Of a DNA stretch of 64,000 nt, positions 7,559-15,940 are shown one piece after another; positions within the stretch are counted from its first letter, which is position 1; each line of letters begins with the position of its first letter. The notes under the pieces are model-generated. The model ran no database searches. It saw nothing but the letters and a program-made list of their open reading frames with translations, and was not told the origin of the DNA. This DNA is from Microbacterium sp. SY138 (lineage in GTDB: Bacteria > Actinomycetota > Actinomycetes > Actinomycetales > Microbacteriaceae). Made by a program: the position numbers and the translations under genes. The DNA lies in assembly GCF_039729145.1 (NCBI RefSeq), contig NZ_CP155793.1:2604001-2668000 (forward strand), read 5' to 3'.

Positions 7559-8775
7559 GCCTCCCCGCCCCTGAGGAGCCCGTCCGTCCGCGCATGAGCA
7601 CCCTGCGGGCGATGCTGGTGCTGGGGATGCTGGAGGCCTTCGGGCCCCTGTCGATGGACCTGTACCTTCCGCAGCTGCCGCAGCTCGCCACGTCGCTCGG
7701 CACGACGGAGGCTCTCGCGCAGGTGACGATGTCGGCGTGCATGATCGGCCTCGGACTCGGCCAGCTCGTGGCAGGGCCGCTGAGCGATCGACTCGGCCGA
7801 CGACTGCCGTTGATGGTCGGAGTAGCGGCTTTCGCGGTGCTCTCCCTCGTGTGCGCCGTCGCTCCGAACATCGAGCTCCTGCTGATCTCCCGTTTCCTGC
7901 AGGGGCTCGCGGGCTCGGCCGGCATCGTGATCTGCCTGGCCATCGCCCGCGACCAGTTCGAGGGTGCCGAGCTGTCGCGGATGCTGTCACTGCTGTTCCT
8001 CGTGTCCGGCACGGCGCCGATCATCGCGCCGGTCGTCGGCGGCCAGCTGGCCCTGATCATGGACTGGCGCGGCATCTTCGGCGTGCTCAGCGCGGTCGGG
8101 GTCGTCCTGCTCCTCGTCGTGGTGTTCGCCCTGCCCGAGACGCTGCCTCCGTCGAGGCGGCACGGCGCCGGACCCGTGGCGCTCCGGTCGCACGCCGCAG
8201 CCGTCGTGCGCGATCGCCTCTTCGTGGCGGTGCTGTGCGCCGCGGCGGGAGGCGGTGTCGCGTTCTTCACCTACCTGTCGATGTCGTCGTTCGTGCTGCA
8301 GGATCAGTTCGGCCTCAGCCCGCAGGCCTTCAGCCTCGCGTTCGCGGCGGGGGCGCTGGCCAGCATCGTCGGCAGCCAGACCAGCCGGCTCGTGGTTCGC
8401 CGCTGGGGACCCCTGCGCGTGTATCTCGGCGGTATCACGGCGACGCTGCTCGCCACCGTCCTGCTGCTCGTGCTGACCTCGACCGACGCCGGAGTCTCCG
8501 GAGTCATCGGGGCGCTCATCGGATTCATGCTGTGCTCCGGGCTGGGTGGCCCCAACGGCCAGACGCTCGCACTCGCCCACCACGGCGCACGCGCCGGCAC
8601 GGCCTCGGCCCTGCTCGGCATGGCGACGTTCCTGTTCGGTCCGGTGCTCGCGCCCCTCGCCGCGGGCCTCGGCGGCACGAACGCCCTCACCATGGCCGTC
8701 ACCATGACGATCGCCGCCGCCGTGGCAGCCGTCGCGGCCTGGGTGTTCGTGCGCCCCGCCGCAGAGCCTCGGTAG
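7555..8775 (+). CDS. MFS drug-resistance-type transporter (Bcr/CflA family)
   Basis: A 406-residue transporter with about 12 hydrophobic segments. The first helix contains MLEAFGPLSMDLYLPQLP, the hallmark of the Bcr/CflA group, and the loop 2-3 motif GPLSDRLGRR is intact, followed by RFLQG in helix 4. Start at ATG 7555 in an ATGA overlap with the esterase. Family members export antibiotics or metabolites by proton antiport. Here it probably exports a pathway compound or a toxic intermediate; import cannot be excluded. A GC-rich hairpin follows (8778-8808). Confidence 0.9.
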   Translation: MSLPAPEEPVRPRMSTLRAMLVLGMLEAFGPLSMDLYLPQLPQLATSLGTTEALAQVTMSACMIGLGLGQLVAGPLSDRLGRRLPLMVGVAAFAVLSLVCAVAPNIELLLISRFLQGLAGSAGIVICLAIARDQFEGAELSRMLSLLFLVSGTAPIIAPVVGGQLALIMDWRGIFGVLSAVGVVLLLVVVFALPETLPPSRRHGAGPVALRSHAAAVVRDRLFVAVLCAAAGGGVAFFTYLSMSSFVLQDQFGLSPQAFSLAFAAGALASIVGSQTSRLVVRRWGPLRVYLGGITATLLATVLLLVLTSTDAGVSGVIGALIGFMLCSGLGGPNGQTLALAHHGARAGTASALLGMATFLFGPVLAPLAAGLGGTNALTMAVTMTIAAAVAAVAAWVFVRPAAEPR

Positions 8776-8777
8776 CA

Positions 8778-8808
8778 GCCCGTCGGCCACCGGCCAGCGG
8801 AGACGGGC
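8778..8808. terminator. Hairpin between convergent genes
   Basis: GCCCGTC (8778-8784) pairs with GACGGGC (8802-8808), enclosing GGCC-ACC-GGCC. It sits in the 41-bp gap between the convergent MFS and membrane-protein genes and could end transcription from both sides. No T-run is visible, as often in high-GC actinobacteria. Confidence 0.45.
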
Positions 8809-8816
8809 CTCGCCGA

Positions 8817-9368
8817 TCAGAACCCGAGGCACATCGCAGCGACACCGACGGCCATGGCCCACGACTCGGTCGTGAGCAGTCGTGCGGTCCTGCCGTGATG
8901 CACCGGCGCCACGAACCACTCGGCGACGACGGTCCACACCACGACCCCCACCACCCCGACCAGCACCAGAACCGACAGGACGCCGTCCAGTGCATGACCG
9001 CCGTGCCCCGCGTCCGCCGCCTGCATCGACGCGCCCGTCGCTCCCGTGGCGTTCGTCGACGCGCTCTCGAAGGCGCACGCGGCCATCACGAGCGACACGA
9101 GGGCGCGGTGGCAGCACGTGGCCGCCGACGGCGTGCCCCGCACCCCCATGGTGCCGAGCATCGCCGAAAGCAGGAGGACGGCGCCGAGGATCAGCCCCGT
9201 GAGGGTGTCGCCGTCCGTGACGGCGAGGAACAGCATCACCGCGGCCATCACGAGGGCCGCCTGCCGTCCCTGCCACGGTACGACGCGCCACGCCGCGATG
9301 CAGGCGACCGCCGAGACGATCGCCGCTGCGGCCATCAGCCACGGTGCTGCGGGAAGGAGGTGTTCCAC
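8817..9368 (-). CDS. Hypothetical membrane protein
   Basis: A 183-residue protein from GTG 9368 with about five hydrophobic segments and a His/Gly-rich central loop (DAGHGGHALDG). It ends WFVAPVHHGRTARLLTTESW. It is a clear paralogue of the protein at 32161-32697 (shared VPWQGRQA, LGAVLLLSAMLGT, VHHGRT). I cannot name a family with confidence; the layout recalls uncharacterised actinobacterial membrane proteins. The gene is divergent from tetR and the perfect TetR-type dyad at 9380-9397 lies just upstream of its start, so it is probably repressed by that regulator. Confidence 0.8.
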   Translation of the reverse strand: MEHLLPAAPWLMAAAAIVSAVACIAAWRVVPWQGRQAALVMAAVMLFLAVTDGDTLTGLILGAVLLLSAMLGTMGVRGTPSAATCCHRALVSLVMAACAFESASTNATGATGASMQAADAGHGGHALDGVLSVLVLVGVVGVVVWTVVAEWFVAPVHHGRTARLLTTESWAMAVGVAAMCLGF

Positions 9369-9379
9369 CCGGGAAGTAT

Positions 9380-9397
9380 ATTGAGCAATCGCTCAAT
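9380..9397. promoter_or_regulatory. TetR-type operator 1
   Basis: ATTGAGC-AATC-GCTCAAT, perfect 7-bp inverted repeat in the gap between the divergent membrane-protein gene (start 9368) and tetR (start 9435). A near copy (ATTGAGC-AGTT-GCTCGAA) precedes the amine oxidase gene at 10103-10120. Matching spacing and half-site support one regulator acting at both. Confidence 0.65.
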
Positions 9398-9434
9398 CTA
9401 GCTAGACCCCGTCATGATGCGAGAGGATGGGCAC

Positions 9435-10019
9435 GTGCCCCGCATCGTCGACCACGATGAGCGCCGCCGGCAGATCGCCGAGGCGCTGCTCGCCGTGGCC
9501 GCCCGCGACGGGCACGAGAGCGTCTCCTCACGCGCCGTCGCCAAGGAGCTCGGCGTCGCCACCGGATCGCTCTGGCACTACTTCGAGGGCTTCGACGAGG
9601 TCGTGCGCGCCGCGGCCGCCGAGGTCACCCGCCGCACCGACGCCCGCATCGCCGCAGCCACCGAGGGGCTGCGGGGACTGGCGAGACTCCAGGCGCTGAT
9701 GCGTGAAGTGCTGCCGATCGATGAAACCACCCGCACCGAGGCGCACGTGGTCGTCGGCTTCTGGGGACGACTGGCGACCCTCGCCCCCACCCCTGACGCC
9801 GGAGCCCCCACACTCGCGACCTGGCAGAGCAGCATCCGACTCGCTCTCGCCGAGGCCGTCCACGACCGCGAGCTGCGCACCGACACCCCCACCGAGGCCG
9901 TACTGTCGCTGCTGCGCTCGATCACCTACGGGCAGCAGATCGTCGAGGTCACCGAGCCCCAGCCCGCGGCCGCGCACCTCGCGGTGCTCGACAGCATCCT
10001 CGCGCCCTGGCGCGCCTGA
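9435..10019 (+). CDS. TetR-family transcriptional regulator
   Basis: A 194-residue TetR/AcrR regulator. The helix-turn-helix covers about residues 10-55 (AVAKELGVATGSLWHYFEG), followed by a helical ligand-binding domain. I prefer GTG 9435 (MPRIVDHDERRRQ) because AGAGGA lies 8 bp upstream and the family typically begins just before the helix-turn-helix; ATG 9414 would add seven residues. Flanking operators at 9380 and 10103 suggest that it represses itself, the membrane protein and the copper amine oxidase, probably relieved by an amine or aldehyde. Confidence 0.85.
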   Translation: MPRIVDHDERRRQIAEALLAVAARDGHESVSSRAVAKELGVATGSLWHYFEGFDEVVRAAAAEVTRRTDARIAAATEGLRGLARLQALMREVLPIDETTRTEAHVVVGFWGRLATLAPTPDAGAPTLATWQSSIRLALAEAVHDRELRTDTPTEAVLSLLRSITYGQQIVEVTEPQPAAAHLAVLDSILAPWRA

Positions 10020-10102
10020 GCCGCGCCAGCCCCTCTCGACGCCCCGGGAATCGGTGGTTGTGGACCGCCGACGACCCGTCGTATCATCATCGCAACCCGT
10101 TT

Positions 10103-10120
10103 ATTGAGCAGTTGCTCGAA
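10103..10120. promoter_or_regulatory. TetR-type operator 2, upstream of the amine oxidase
   Basis: ATTGAGC-AGTT-GCTCGAA. The left half-site and 4-bp spacer match operator 1 (9380-9397) exactly; the right half-site matches at GCTC. It lies 16 bp before the preferred start of tynA, where bound repressor would block transcription. Confidence 0.55.
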
Positions 10121-10136
10121 AATAGTGAGGTCGATG

Positions 10137-12119
10137 ATGTCCCACCACGCACCGCAGCCCGTCTCGATCGAGAAGATCGCCGCAGCGCACCCGCATGATC
10201 CGCTGACGGGCGACGAGATCGCCGCCGCTCGCGCGGTCCTCGACGCGGCAGGACTCCTGACGGAGAGCACCCGCGTGCCGATGCTGCTTCCCGACGAGAT
10301 CACGAAGGAGGAGCTCGCCGCCTGGCAGCCCGGCGCCCCGATCGATCGCCGCGTCGATGTGACCCTGCTCGACACGGCGACCGGCGTCGCGACCGAGGCC
10401 ATCGTGTCGATCACACGGGGCGAGGTCCTGCGCACCGCGCGCGTGCCGAACGACGCCCCGCCCTACGGCCAGCCGCAGTACCTGTTCGAGGAGTACGAGC
10501 GCGCCGAAGCGATCGCGAAGGCCTCCCCCGAATGGCAGGCGGCGATGACGCGCCGCGGCCTCGCCGCGCACATGGACCTCGCGTTCTGCGGGCCGCTCGC
10601 CCCTGGTTACACCGGACGCGCCGATGAGGTCGGGCGTCGGGTGATCCGCTCCCTCACGTTCCTCCGCTACGACGAACACGACTCGCCGTGGGCACACCCG
10701 GTCGAGGGACTCATCGTGCACATCGACCTCACGGCGAACAGCGTCATCCGCGTCGAAGACCATGGCGACGTGCCCGTCCCCGCCGGCCATGGAAACTACT
10801 ACCCCGAGGCGCAGGGCGACGCTCGCACCTCGCTCAAGCCCATCGAGATCAGCCAGCCGGAGGGTCCGAGCTTCACGGTCTCCGGCTCGCTCGTCGAGTG
10901 GGAAGGCTGGTCGATGCGCGTCGACTTCAACGCCCGCGAAGGACTCGTGCTGCACGACGTCTGCTTCCAGGGTCGCTCGGTGCTCAGTCGGGCCAGCGTT
11001 CCGGAGATGGTCGTGCCCTACGGCGACACCGCCCCCGGCCGCTTCTGGATCAGCTACTTCGATGCCGGTGAGTACCTGCTCGGAAAGAACGCCAACCACC
11101 TCGAGCTCGGCTGCGACTGCCTCGGCGTCATCCGCTACCTCGACGGCTACGTCGCCGACGACCACGGTCACCCTGTGCGCATCCCGAATGTGATCTGCAT
11201 GCATGAGGAGGACTACGGCATCCTCTGGAAGCACACCGATCTCGCCGGCCGCGCCGACGTGCGTCGCTCGCGCCGCTTCGTGGTGTCGTACTTCTCCACG
11301 ATCGGCAACTACGACTACGGCTTCTACTGGAACTTCTCCCTGGACGGATCGATCGAGGTGGTCGCGAAGGCGACCGGCATCGTGTTCGCCGCGGCCGGCG
11401 AGCCGGGCGTCCGCCAGAAGCACGCGACCGAGCTCGCCCCCGGCGTCTTCGCCCCGGTGCACCAGCACCTCTTCTGCGCACGCCTCGACGTGGCGATCGA
11501 CGGCGAGGACAACCGCCTGGTCGAGGTCGACGCTCAACGGGTGCCGATGGGCCAGGAGAACCCCTTCGGCAACGCGTTCAGCTGGACCGAGACGACCCTC
11601 GCGACCGAAGCGGAGGCGCAGCGCGAGGCGGACAGCTCGGTCGCCCGCGTCTGGGAGGTGCAGAGCGCCTCCCGCACGAACCGCGTCGGGCGCCCGACCG
11701 CCTACCACCTGGTGCCGGAGCCGACCGCTCTGCTCATGGCCGATCCCGCATCCTCCGTCGCCGCGCGCGCCGCATTCGCCACGAAGCACCTCTGGGCCAC
11801 CCGGCACGAACAGGGGCAGATCTGGCCGGCCGGTCGCTATCCCAACGCCCACCAGGGCGGCGCCGGCCTGCCGGAGTACACCGCGGGCGATCGATCGATC
11901 GACGGAGAGGACATCGTGCTGTGGCACACGTTCGGGCTGACGCATTTCCCGCGCCCGGAGGACTGGCCCATCATGCCCGTCGACTACGCCGGCTTCTGGT
12001 TCAAGCCCTACGGCTTCCTCGACCAGAACCCCGCGATGGATGTGCCCGAGTCGACGCAGGCGCACGCGGTCGCGTCCACCGGCTGCTGCGGCGCAGGCGC
12101 GTGCACCTGCGAGCACTGA
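10137..12119 (+). CDS. tynA: Copper-containing primary amine oxidase
   Basis: A 660-residue quinoprotein amine oxidase oxidising primary amines (such as tyramine or phenylethylamine) to aldehyde, ammonia and hydrogen peroxide. All active-site elements are visible: the topaquinone Tyr392 in IGNYDYGFYW, the catalytic-base Asp309 in YFDAGEYLLG, and the copper ligands His442 and His444 (HQHLFCARLD) and His603 (LTHFPRPEDW). The order matches Arthrobacter phenylethylamine oxidase. The C-terminus is Cys-rich (CCGAGACTC). No signal peptide. ATG 10137 is best spaced from GTGAGG; ATG 10134 is adjacent. Upstream lies a TetR operator, downstream a FeaR-like AraC regulator and a MoaF-like protein, all pointing to amine catabolism. 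Confidence 0.95.
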   Translation: MSHHAPQPVSIEKIAAAHPHDPLTGDEIAAARAVLDAAGLLTESTRVPMLLPDEITKEELAAWQPGAPIDRRVDVTLLDTATGVATEAIVSITRGEVLRTARVPNDAPPYGQPQYLFEEYERAEAIAKASPEWQAAMTRRGLAAHMDLAFCGPLAPGYTGRADEVGRRVIRSLTFLRYDEHDSPWAHPVEGLIVHIDLTANSVIRVEDHGDVPVPAGHGNYYPEAQGDARTSLKPIEISQPEGPSFTVSGSLVEWEGWSMRVDFNAREGLVLHDVCFQGRSVLSRASVPEMVVPYGDTAPGRFWISYFDAGEYLLGKNANHLELGCDCLGVIRYLDGYVADDHGHPVRIPNVICMHEEDYGILWKHTDLAGRADVRRSRRFVVSYFSTIGNYDYGFYWNFSLDGSIEVVAKATGIVFAAAGEPGVRQKHATELAPGVFAPVHQHLFCARLDVAIDGEDNRLVEVDAQRVPMGQENPFGNAFSWTETTLATEAEAQREADSSVARVWEVQSASRTNRVGRPTAYHLVPEPTALLMADPASSVAARAAFATKHLWATRHEQGQIWPAGRYPNAHQGGAGLPEYTAGDRSIDGEDIVLWHTFGLTHFPRPEDWPIMPVDYAGFWFKPYGFLDQNPAMDVPESTQAHAVASTGCCGAGACTCEH

Positions 12120-12173
12120 TCTGCGAGACGTCGTCCCGCACGGCCGATCCCGGTGATAGCATCACGGAACGGA

Positions 12174-12183
12174 TCGTATACAA
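12174..12183. promoter_or_regulatory. Possible operator upstream of araC-type gene
   Basis: TCGTATACAA resembles the TTGTATACAA sites bound by FCD-type GntR regulators. It is nested in a wider GGAACG (12166-12171) / CGTTCC (12190-12195) inverted repeat ahead of the AraC-family gene. Candidate only. Confidence 0.3.
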
Positions 12184-12215
12184 CGTCGTCGTTCCACCAC
12201 CCGAGGTGATCAGTC

Positions 12216-13172
12216 ATGAACGGTGCACCCGCCGCCCCCGCCGAATTGGTTTCCACGCTCGTCGCGCGCAACATCAGCGACTTCCGTGCCGCCGTCTCGG
12301 AGTCCTTCGTGCCCCTGCAGGTCACGACCGCCGGACCCGACCACTTCCGAGGGATCATCCGCGGAGCCTCCGTCGACGAGGTGCATGTGAACGACGTGCG
12401 CGCCACGTCGCATGTCGTCGAGCGCACCCCCGAGCTCATCGCCCGCGGCGACCGTTCGTATTTCAAGGTCAGCCTGATGATCGCCGGCACCGGCCTGCTG
12501 ATCCAGGACGATCGCGAGGCCGTGCTCCAGGCGGGCGATCTCGCGGTCTACGACACCGACCGCCCGTACTCCCTCGTGTTCGACGACGACTTCCGCACGA
12601 TGGTCGTGATGTTCCCGAAGCACCTCATCAGCCTCCCGGCCGAGATGGTCGGGCAGCTCACCGCCGTGCGCATCTCCGGTCACGAAGGCCTCGGCAGCAT
12701 GGTCGTGCCGTATCTGACGCAGCTCGCCGGTAATCTCGATCAGCTGGCCGGCACGACGGGTGCCCGGCTCGCGCACAGCGCGCTCGACCTCGTGACGACG
12801 GTCTTCACACGCGAGCTCGGACTCGATCAGGTGTCCGCCGACCCGCACCGTGCGCTGGTGCAACGCATCCGCTCGTACATCGACCGCAACCTCGCGTCGA
12901 CCGATCTCGGACCCGCGTCGATCGCCGCCGCGCACTTCATCTCGACCAGGCACCTGCACGGGCTCTTCCAGGAGCAGGGCGTGACCGTGTCGACCTGGAT
13001 CCGCACACGGCGCCTCGAGAAGTGCCGTCGCGACCTGCTCGACCCGATGCTCGCCGACCGCCCGGTCGCGGCCATCGCGGCACGCTGGGGCTTCGTCGAC
13101 GCCGCGCATTTCAGCCGCGCGTTCAAGTCGACCTTCGGCGTCTCACCCAGTGAGTATCGCGCCGCGCACTGA
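12216..13172 (+). CDS. AraC-family transcriptional regulator, FeaR-like
   Basis: A 318-residue activator with an N-terminal AraC-type ligand domain (about 30-190) and a C-terminal double helix-turn-helix of about 100 residues (IRSYIDRNLAS to FSRAFKSTFGVSPSEYRAAH). In E. coli the AraC-family FeaR activates tynA and feaB for phenylethylamine use, and this gene directly follows a tynA homologue, so an analogous role is likely. Start at ATG 12216; a GGTGATC stretch upstream is only a weak ribosome-binding site. The last four codons are the start of a 22-bp repeat that continues past the stop. Confidence 0.85.
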   Translation: MNGAPAAPAELVSTLVARNISDFRAAVSESFVPLQVTTAGPDHFRGIIRGASVDEVHVNDVRATSHVVERTPELIARGDRSYFKVSLMIAGTGLLIQDDREAVLQAGDLAVYDTDRPYSLVFDDDFRTMVVMFPKHLISLPAEMVGQLTAVRISGHEGLGSMVVPYLTQLAGNLDQLAGTTGARLAHSALDLVTTVFTRELGLDQVSADPHRALVQRIRSYIDRNLASTDLGPASIAAAHFISTRHLHGLFQEQGVTVSTWIRTRRLEKCRRDLLDPMLADRPVAAIAARWGFVDAAHFSRAFKSTFGVSPSEYRAAH

Positions 13173-13228
13173 CGTTCCGTCTGCCGCGCACTGACGCTCC
13201 GTCTGCCAGGAAAACTGACGCTCCGTCT
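13161..13228. repeat. Three 22-24 bp direct repeats at the 3' end of the araC-type gene
   Basis: Units at 13161-13182, 13183-13204 and 13205-13228 share ACTGACGYTCCGTCT. Each contains a GACG-N3-CGTC mini-dyad. The first unit includes the last codons and stop of the regulator gene. The remainder of the 230-bp gap to 13403 shows nothing else recognisable. It could be a multi-hairpin terminator or an interspersed repeat. Confidence 0.7.
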
Positions 13229-13402
13229 GCCGCGCACCGGCACGTTGCTTGCCCGGGAGGGCACGCCGGTTGACTCTCGGCGCGCGATGACCGCCGCCCC
13301 CTTGAGGGGATGAGGAACACCCCACCAGCATGAGGCAAGCGCACCGCGACGACGCGGTGCCCGGGGCGATGCGGCCCCGCCGCGTGCGACGTCAGGACCC
13401 TC

Positions 13403-14191
13403 ATGACCGACACCTCCACCGACCCGGCGCTGGACGAATGGCGCACGTACGACGAGTTCGCCGCGGGCATCGACACCTTCCGCCTGCCGAACACCCCCCT
13501 CGCCGGCACCGCCCTCACCCTCACCCTCGACGACGACTCGACCCTGACCCTGGAGTTCTCCGAGGACGCCGTCGTCTGGAGCGGACTCGGAGCCTCCGGC
13601 ACCGACCCGTACGACGCGGTGCGGGTGCGGGACGACGTCGTGTTCGTCAACATCCCGATGCGGAGCCGTCCGCGCGAGGCCGTCACCGTGGTGTTCTCCA
13701 CGACGACGAACCGGGCGACCGTCATCCGTTCGCGCATCGCCCCCGAAGCCGTCGACGGCACCCCTCAGGTCGGCCAGGACTTCTGGGCGGCGACGACCGA
13801 TGCGGGGCCCGTCAGCGGCGACGCCCCCGGCCCGAGCCGCGACCTCATCGGCAAACGCAACCTCTACCGGTACAGCCCGCACCACCTCTACGAGCACGTG
13901 TACATCTCCAGCCGGCGCTATGCCTGGCAGTGCCTCGAGGGCGTGCAGCGCGGCCACGGCGACATGGACCTGTCGACCGTGTGGAAGTTCGCCGACGGCC
14001 TGTACCTGTTCTGCTTCCGCGAGTTCCGTATCGCGGTGGCCAGCGTCTGGCTGCACGACCTCGGCTACCAGTTGATGACCACGGGGATCTTCCTCGGACT
14101 CACCGGAGACGGCGACGCCGAGCACTCGCGGGCCGGCGGCCACATCTACCCGCTGGGCGCCGTCTCCTACCCCGACGCCCAGCCCGTCTGA
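13403..14191 (+). CDS. MoaF-like protein (monoamine-regulon family)
   Basis: A 262-residue protein with the two-domain MoaF layout: an N-terminal beta-rich domain (about 25-110) and a C-terminal domain with YEHVYISSRRYAWQCLEG (about 165-185) and CFREFRIAV. MoaF was named for the monoamine regulon of Klebsiella, although databases often label it molybdenum-cofactor related; the setting here, next to a copper amine oxidase, supports the amine meaning. Its biochemical function is unknown. It is a paralogue of 22623-23462. Start at ATG 13403 behind a CAGGA site. It is followed by an NTF2-like gene after 33 bp. Confidence 0.8.
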   Translation: MTDTSTDPALDEWRTYDEFAAGIDTFRLPNTPLAGTALTLTLDDDSTLTLEFSEDAVVWSGLGASGTDPYDAVRVRDDVVFVNIPMRSRPREAVTVVFSTTTNRATVIRSRIAPEAVDGTPQVGQDFWAATTDAGPVSGDAPGPSRDLIGKRNLYRYSPHHLYEHVYISSRRYAWQCLEGVQRGHGDMDLSTVWKFADGLYLFCFREFRIAVASVWLHDLGYQLMTTGIFLGLTGDGDAEHSRAGGHIYPLGAVSYPDAQPV

Positions 14192-14224
14192 CCGTTCGCC
14201 GCACCCCCACTCCGAGGAGAGCCC

Positions 14225-14614
14225 ATGAGCAACGCCGATCTGATCCGCCAGCACTACGCCGCCAACGACCGCGGCGACCTCGACGGGATGCTCGCGCCGT
14301 TCGCCACCGACATCCGCTGGACCGAGGCTGCCGGCTTCCCGTACGCCGGAACGTACATCGGCCCGGATGCCGTCGCCCGGAACGTGTTCCGCCGTATCCA
14401 GGAGGAATGGGACGACTACACCGTCGCGATCGACGAGATCGTCGACGGCGGCGACGTCGTGGTGGCCATCGGCACCTACTCGGGCACCTACACGCAGACC
14501 GGGCGCTTCTTCGCCGCCCGCGTCGCCCATGTGTGGCGGGTCGTCGGCGGCGAGGTCGTCGCCTTCGAGCAGATCACCGACACGGAGCTCGTCAACCGCG
14601 CCATGCGCGCCTGA
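14225..14614 (+). CDS. NTF2-like (SnoaL-type) protein
   Basis: A 129-residue protein with the NTF2-like cone-fold pattern: IRQHYAANDRGDLDGMLAPF at the N-terminus, an early Trp-Thr-Glu strand (IRWTEA) and GTYSGTYTQTGRFF in the later strands. Such proteins act as isomerases, cyclases, hydrolases or binding proteins. ATG 14225 follows CGAGGAGAG. It lies between the MoaF-like gene and the ABC transporter in the same direction. A small-molecule role in the amine pathway is likely but unspecified. Confidence 0.8.
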   Translation: MSNADLIRQHYAANDRGDLDGMLAPFATDIRWTEAAGFPYAGTYIGPDAVARNVFRRIQEEWDDYTVAIDEIVDGGDVVVAIGTYSGTYTQTGRFFAARVAHVWRVVGGEVVAFEQITDTELVNRAMRA

Positions 14615-14629
14615 ACACCGCACACCCCG

Positions 14630-14677
14630 CACAGCACCACCCGAACACAGCACCACCCGACCACAGCACCACCCGAA
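14630..14677. repeat. Three tandem 16-bp repeats in the leader of the ABC binding protein
   Basis: CACAGCACCACCCGAM repeated perfectly at 14630-14645, 14646-14661 and 14662-14677, ending about 4 bp before the GAGAGGCAGG ribosome-binding region. Possibly polymorphic in copy number. Confidence 0.85.
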
Positions 14678-14696
14678 CACGAGAGGCAGGAAGCAC

Positions 14697-15869
14697 ATGA
14701 ACACACGAGCATCCGGCACCGCGGCGCTCCTCGCCGTGGCAGCCCTCACCCTCGCCGGCTGCGCCGGTGGAGACGGCGGAACCGGCGGTGGGAGCGGCGA
14801 CCCGATCGTCGTCGGCTCCGTCAACACCATCAGCGGTCCCGCGACCTTCCCCGAGGCCTCGCAGGCCGCCGCCGCCGTGTTCGAGGCCTTCAACGAGGCG
14901 GGCGGGCTCGACGGCCGCACGATCGACTACAAGATGCTGGACGACAAGGGCGACCCGGCCACGGCCACCGCCTCCGCACGCGAGCTTGTCGGCAGCGACG
15001 GCGCGGTCGCGCTCGTCGGCTCCGCCAGCCTCATCGAGTGCGAGATCAACGCCAAGTACTACGAGCAGGAGGGCATCCTCTCGATGCCGGGCATCGGAGT
15101 CGACACCGGCTGCTTCGACAGCGAGAACATCTCCCCCGCGAACGTCGGACCGTTCAACGACATGACGCTCACGCTGCAGTACGGATCCGAGGTGCTCGGC
15201 CTCGACGACATCTGCATCCTGCTCGAGATCGCCGGTTCCACGCGTCCCACCTACCAGGCCGCGATCGACGAGTGGACCGAGATCACCGGCAAGAAGCCGA
15301 AGTACGTCGACGACACCGTCCCGTACGGCGCCTCCGACTACACCCCCTACATCGTCAAGGCACGCGACCAGGGCTGCAAGGCCCTGGCGATCAATCCCGT
15401 GGAGCCCGACGCGATCGGACAGGTCAAGGCCGCGAACGCCCAGGGCTGGGACGACGTGACCTGGCTCTACCTGACGAGCGTCTACAGCGAGAACTTCGCC
15501 GAGGCGATCGACGACGCGGGTGCGGGCATCTACGTGCCGGCGGAGTTCTACCCGTTCACCGACGACAGCGAGATCAACGCCGACTGGCGAGAGCTGATGG
15601 AGGCCAACGACATCCCGCTCACCTCGTTCAGCCAGGGCGGGTACCTCGCCGCGACGTACTTCATCGAGGTGCTCGAAGGGATGGACGGCGACATCACCCG
15701 CGAGACCGTCTCGGAAGCGCTGAAGGGCATGGAGCCGATCGAGAACCCGATGGTCGGAACGCCCTACGCGTTCGGCACCCAGAACACCGCGGGCTGGCCG
15801 ATCATCCTCGAGTCCGGCACGAACGCCTGGGAGAAGGTCGCCGACGACTGGCTCCGCATCGGCGAGTAG
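14697..15869 (+). CDS. Branched-chain-type ABC transporter substrate-binding lipoprotein
   Basis: A 390-residue periplasmic-type binding protein (LivJ family). The signal peptide ends in a lipobox (TLAGC, Cys about 21), followed by a Gly/Ser-rich linker and the mature start PIVVGSVNTISGPATFPE. The family motif DDKGDPATA appears in the first domain. ATG 14697 is set by the GAGAGGCAGGA site. Permease and ATPase genes follow immediately. Family ligands include branched-chain amino acids, aromatic acids, amides and urea; linkage to amine oxidase suggests an aromatic amine or acid. Confidence 0.9.
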   Translation: MNTRASGTAALLAVAALTLAGCAGGDGGTGGGSGDPIVVGSVNTISGPATFPEASQAAAAVFEAFNEAGGLDGRTIDYKMLDDKGDPATATASARELVGSDGAVALVGSASLIECEINAKYYEQEGILSMPGIGVDTGCFDSENISPANVGPFNDMTLTLQYGSEVLGLDDICILLEIAGSTRPTYQAAIDEWTEITGKKPKYVDDTVPYGASDYTPYIVKARDQGCKALAINPVEPDAIGQVKAANAQGWDDVTWLYLTSVYSENFAEAIDDAGAGIYVPAEFYPFTDDSEINADWRELMEANDIPLTSFSQGGYLAATYFIEVLEGMDGDITRETVSEALKGMEPIENPMVGTPYAFGTQNTAGWPIILESGTNAWEKVADDWLRIGE

Positions 15870-15940
15870 TCACCCCTCGCCTGCCGCCGGGCGCATTACC
15901 GGCGGCAGGTCCCCACCCCTCGGAACAGAAAGGACGCCTC

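Noticed and set aside
13161..13228. Possible CRISPR array
   Set aside because: Only three units, no unique spacers, no cas genes.
13403..14191. Molybdenum cofactor biosynthesis assignment for the MoaF-like protein
   Set aside because: The label comes from a name collision; no moa/moe/mog genes are near, while an amine oxidase and FeaR-like regulator are.
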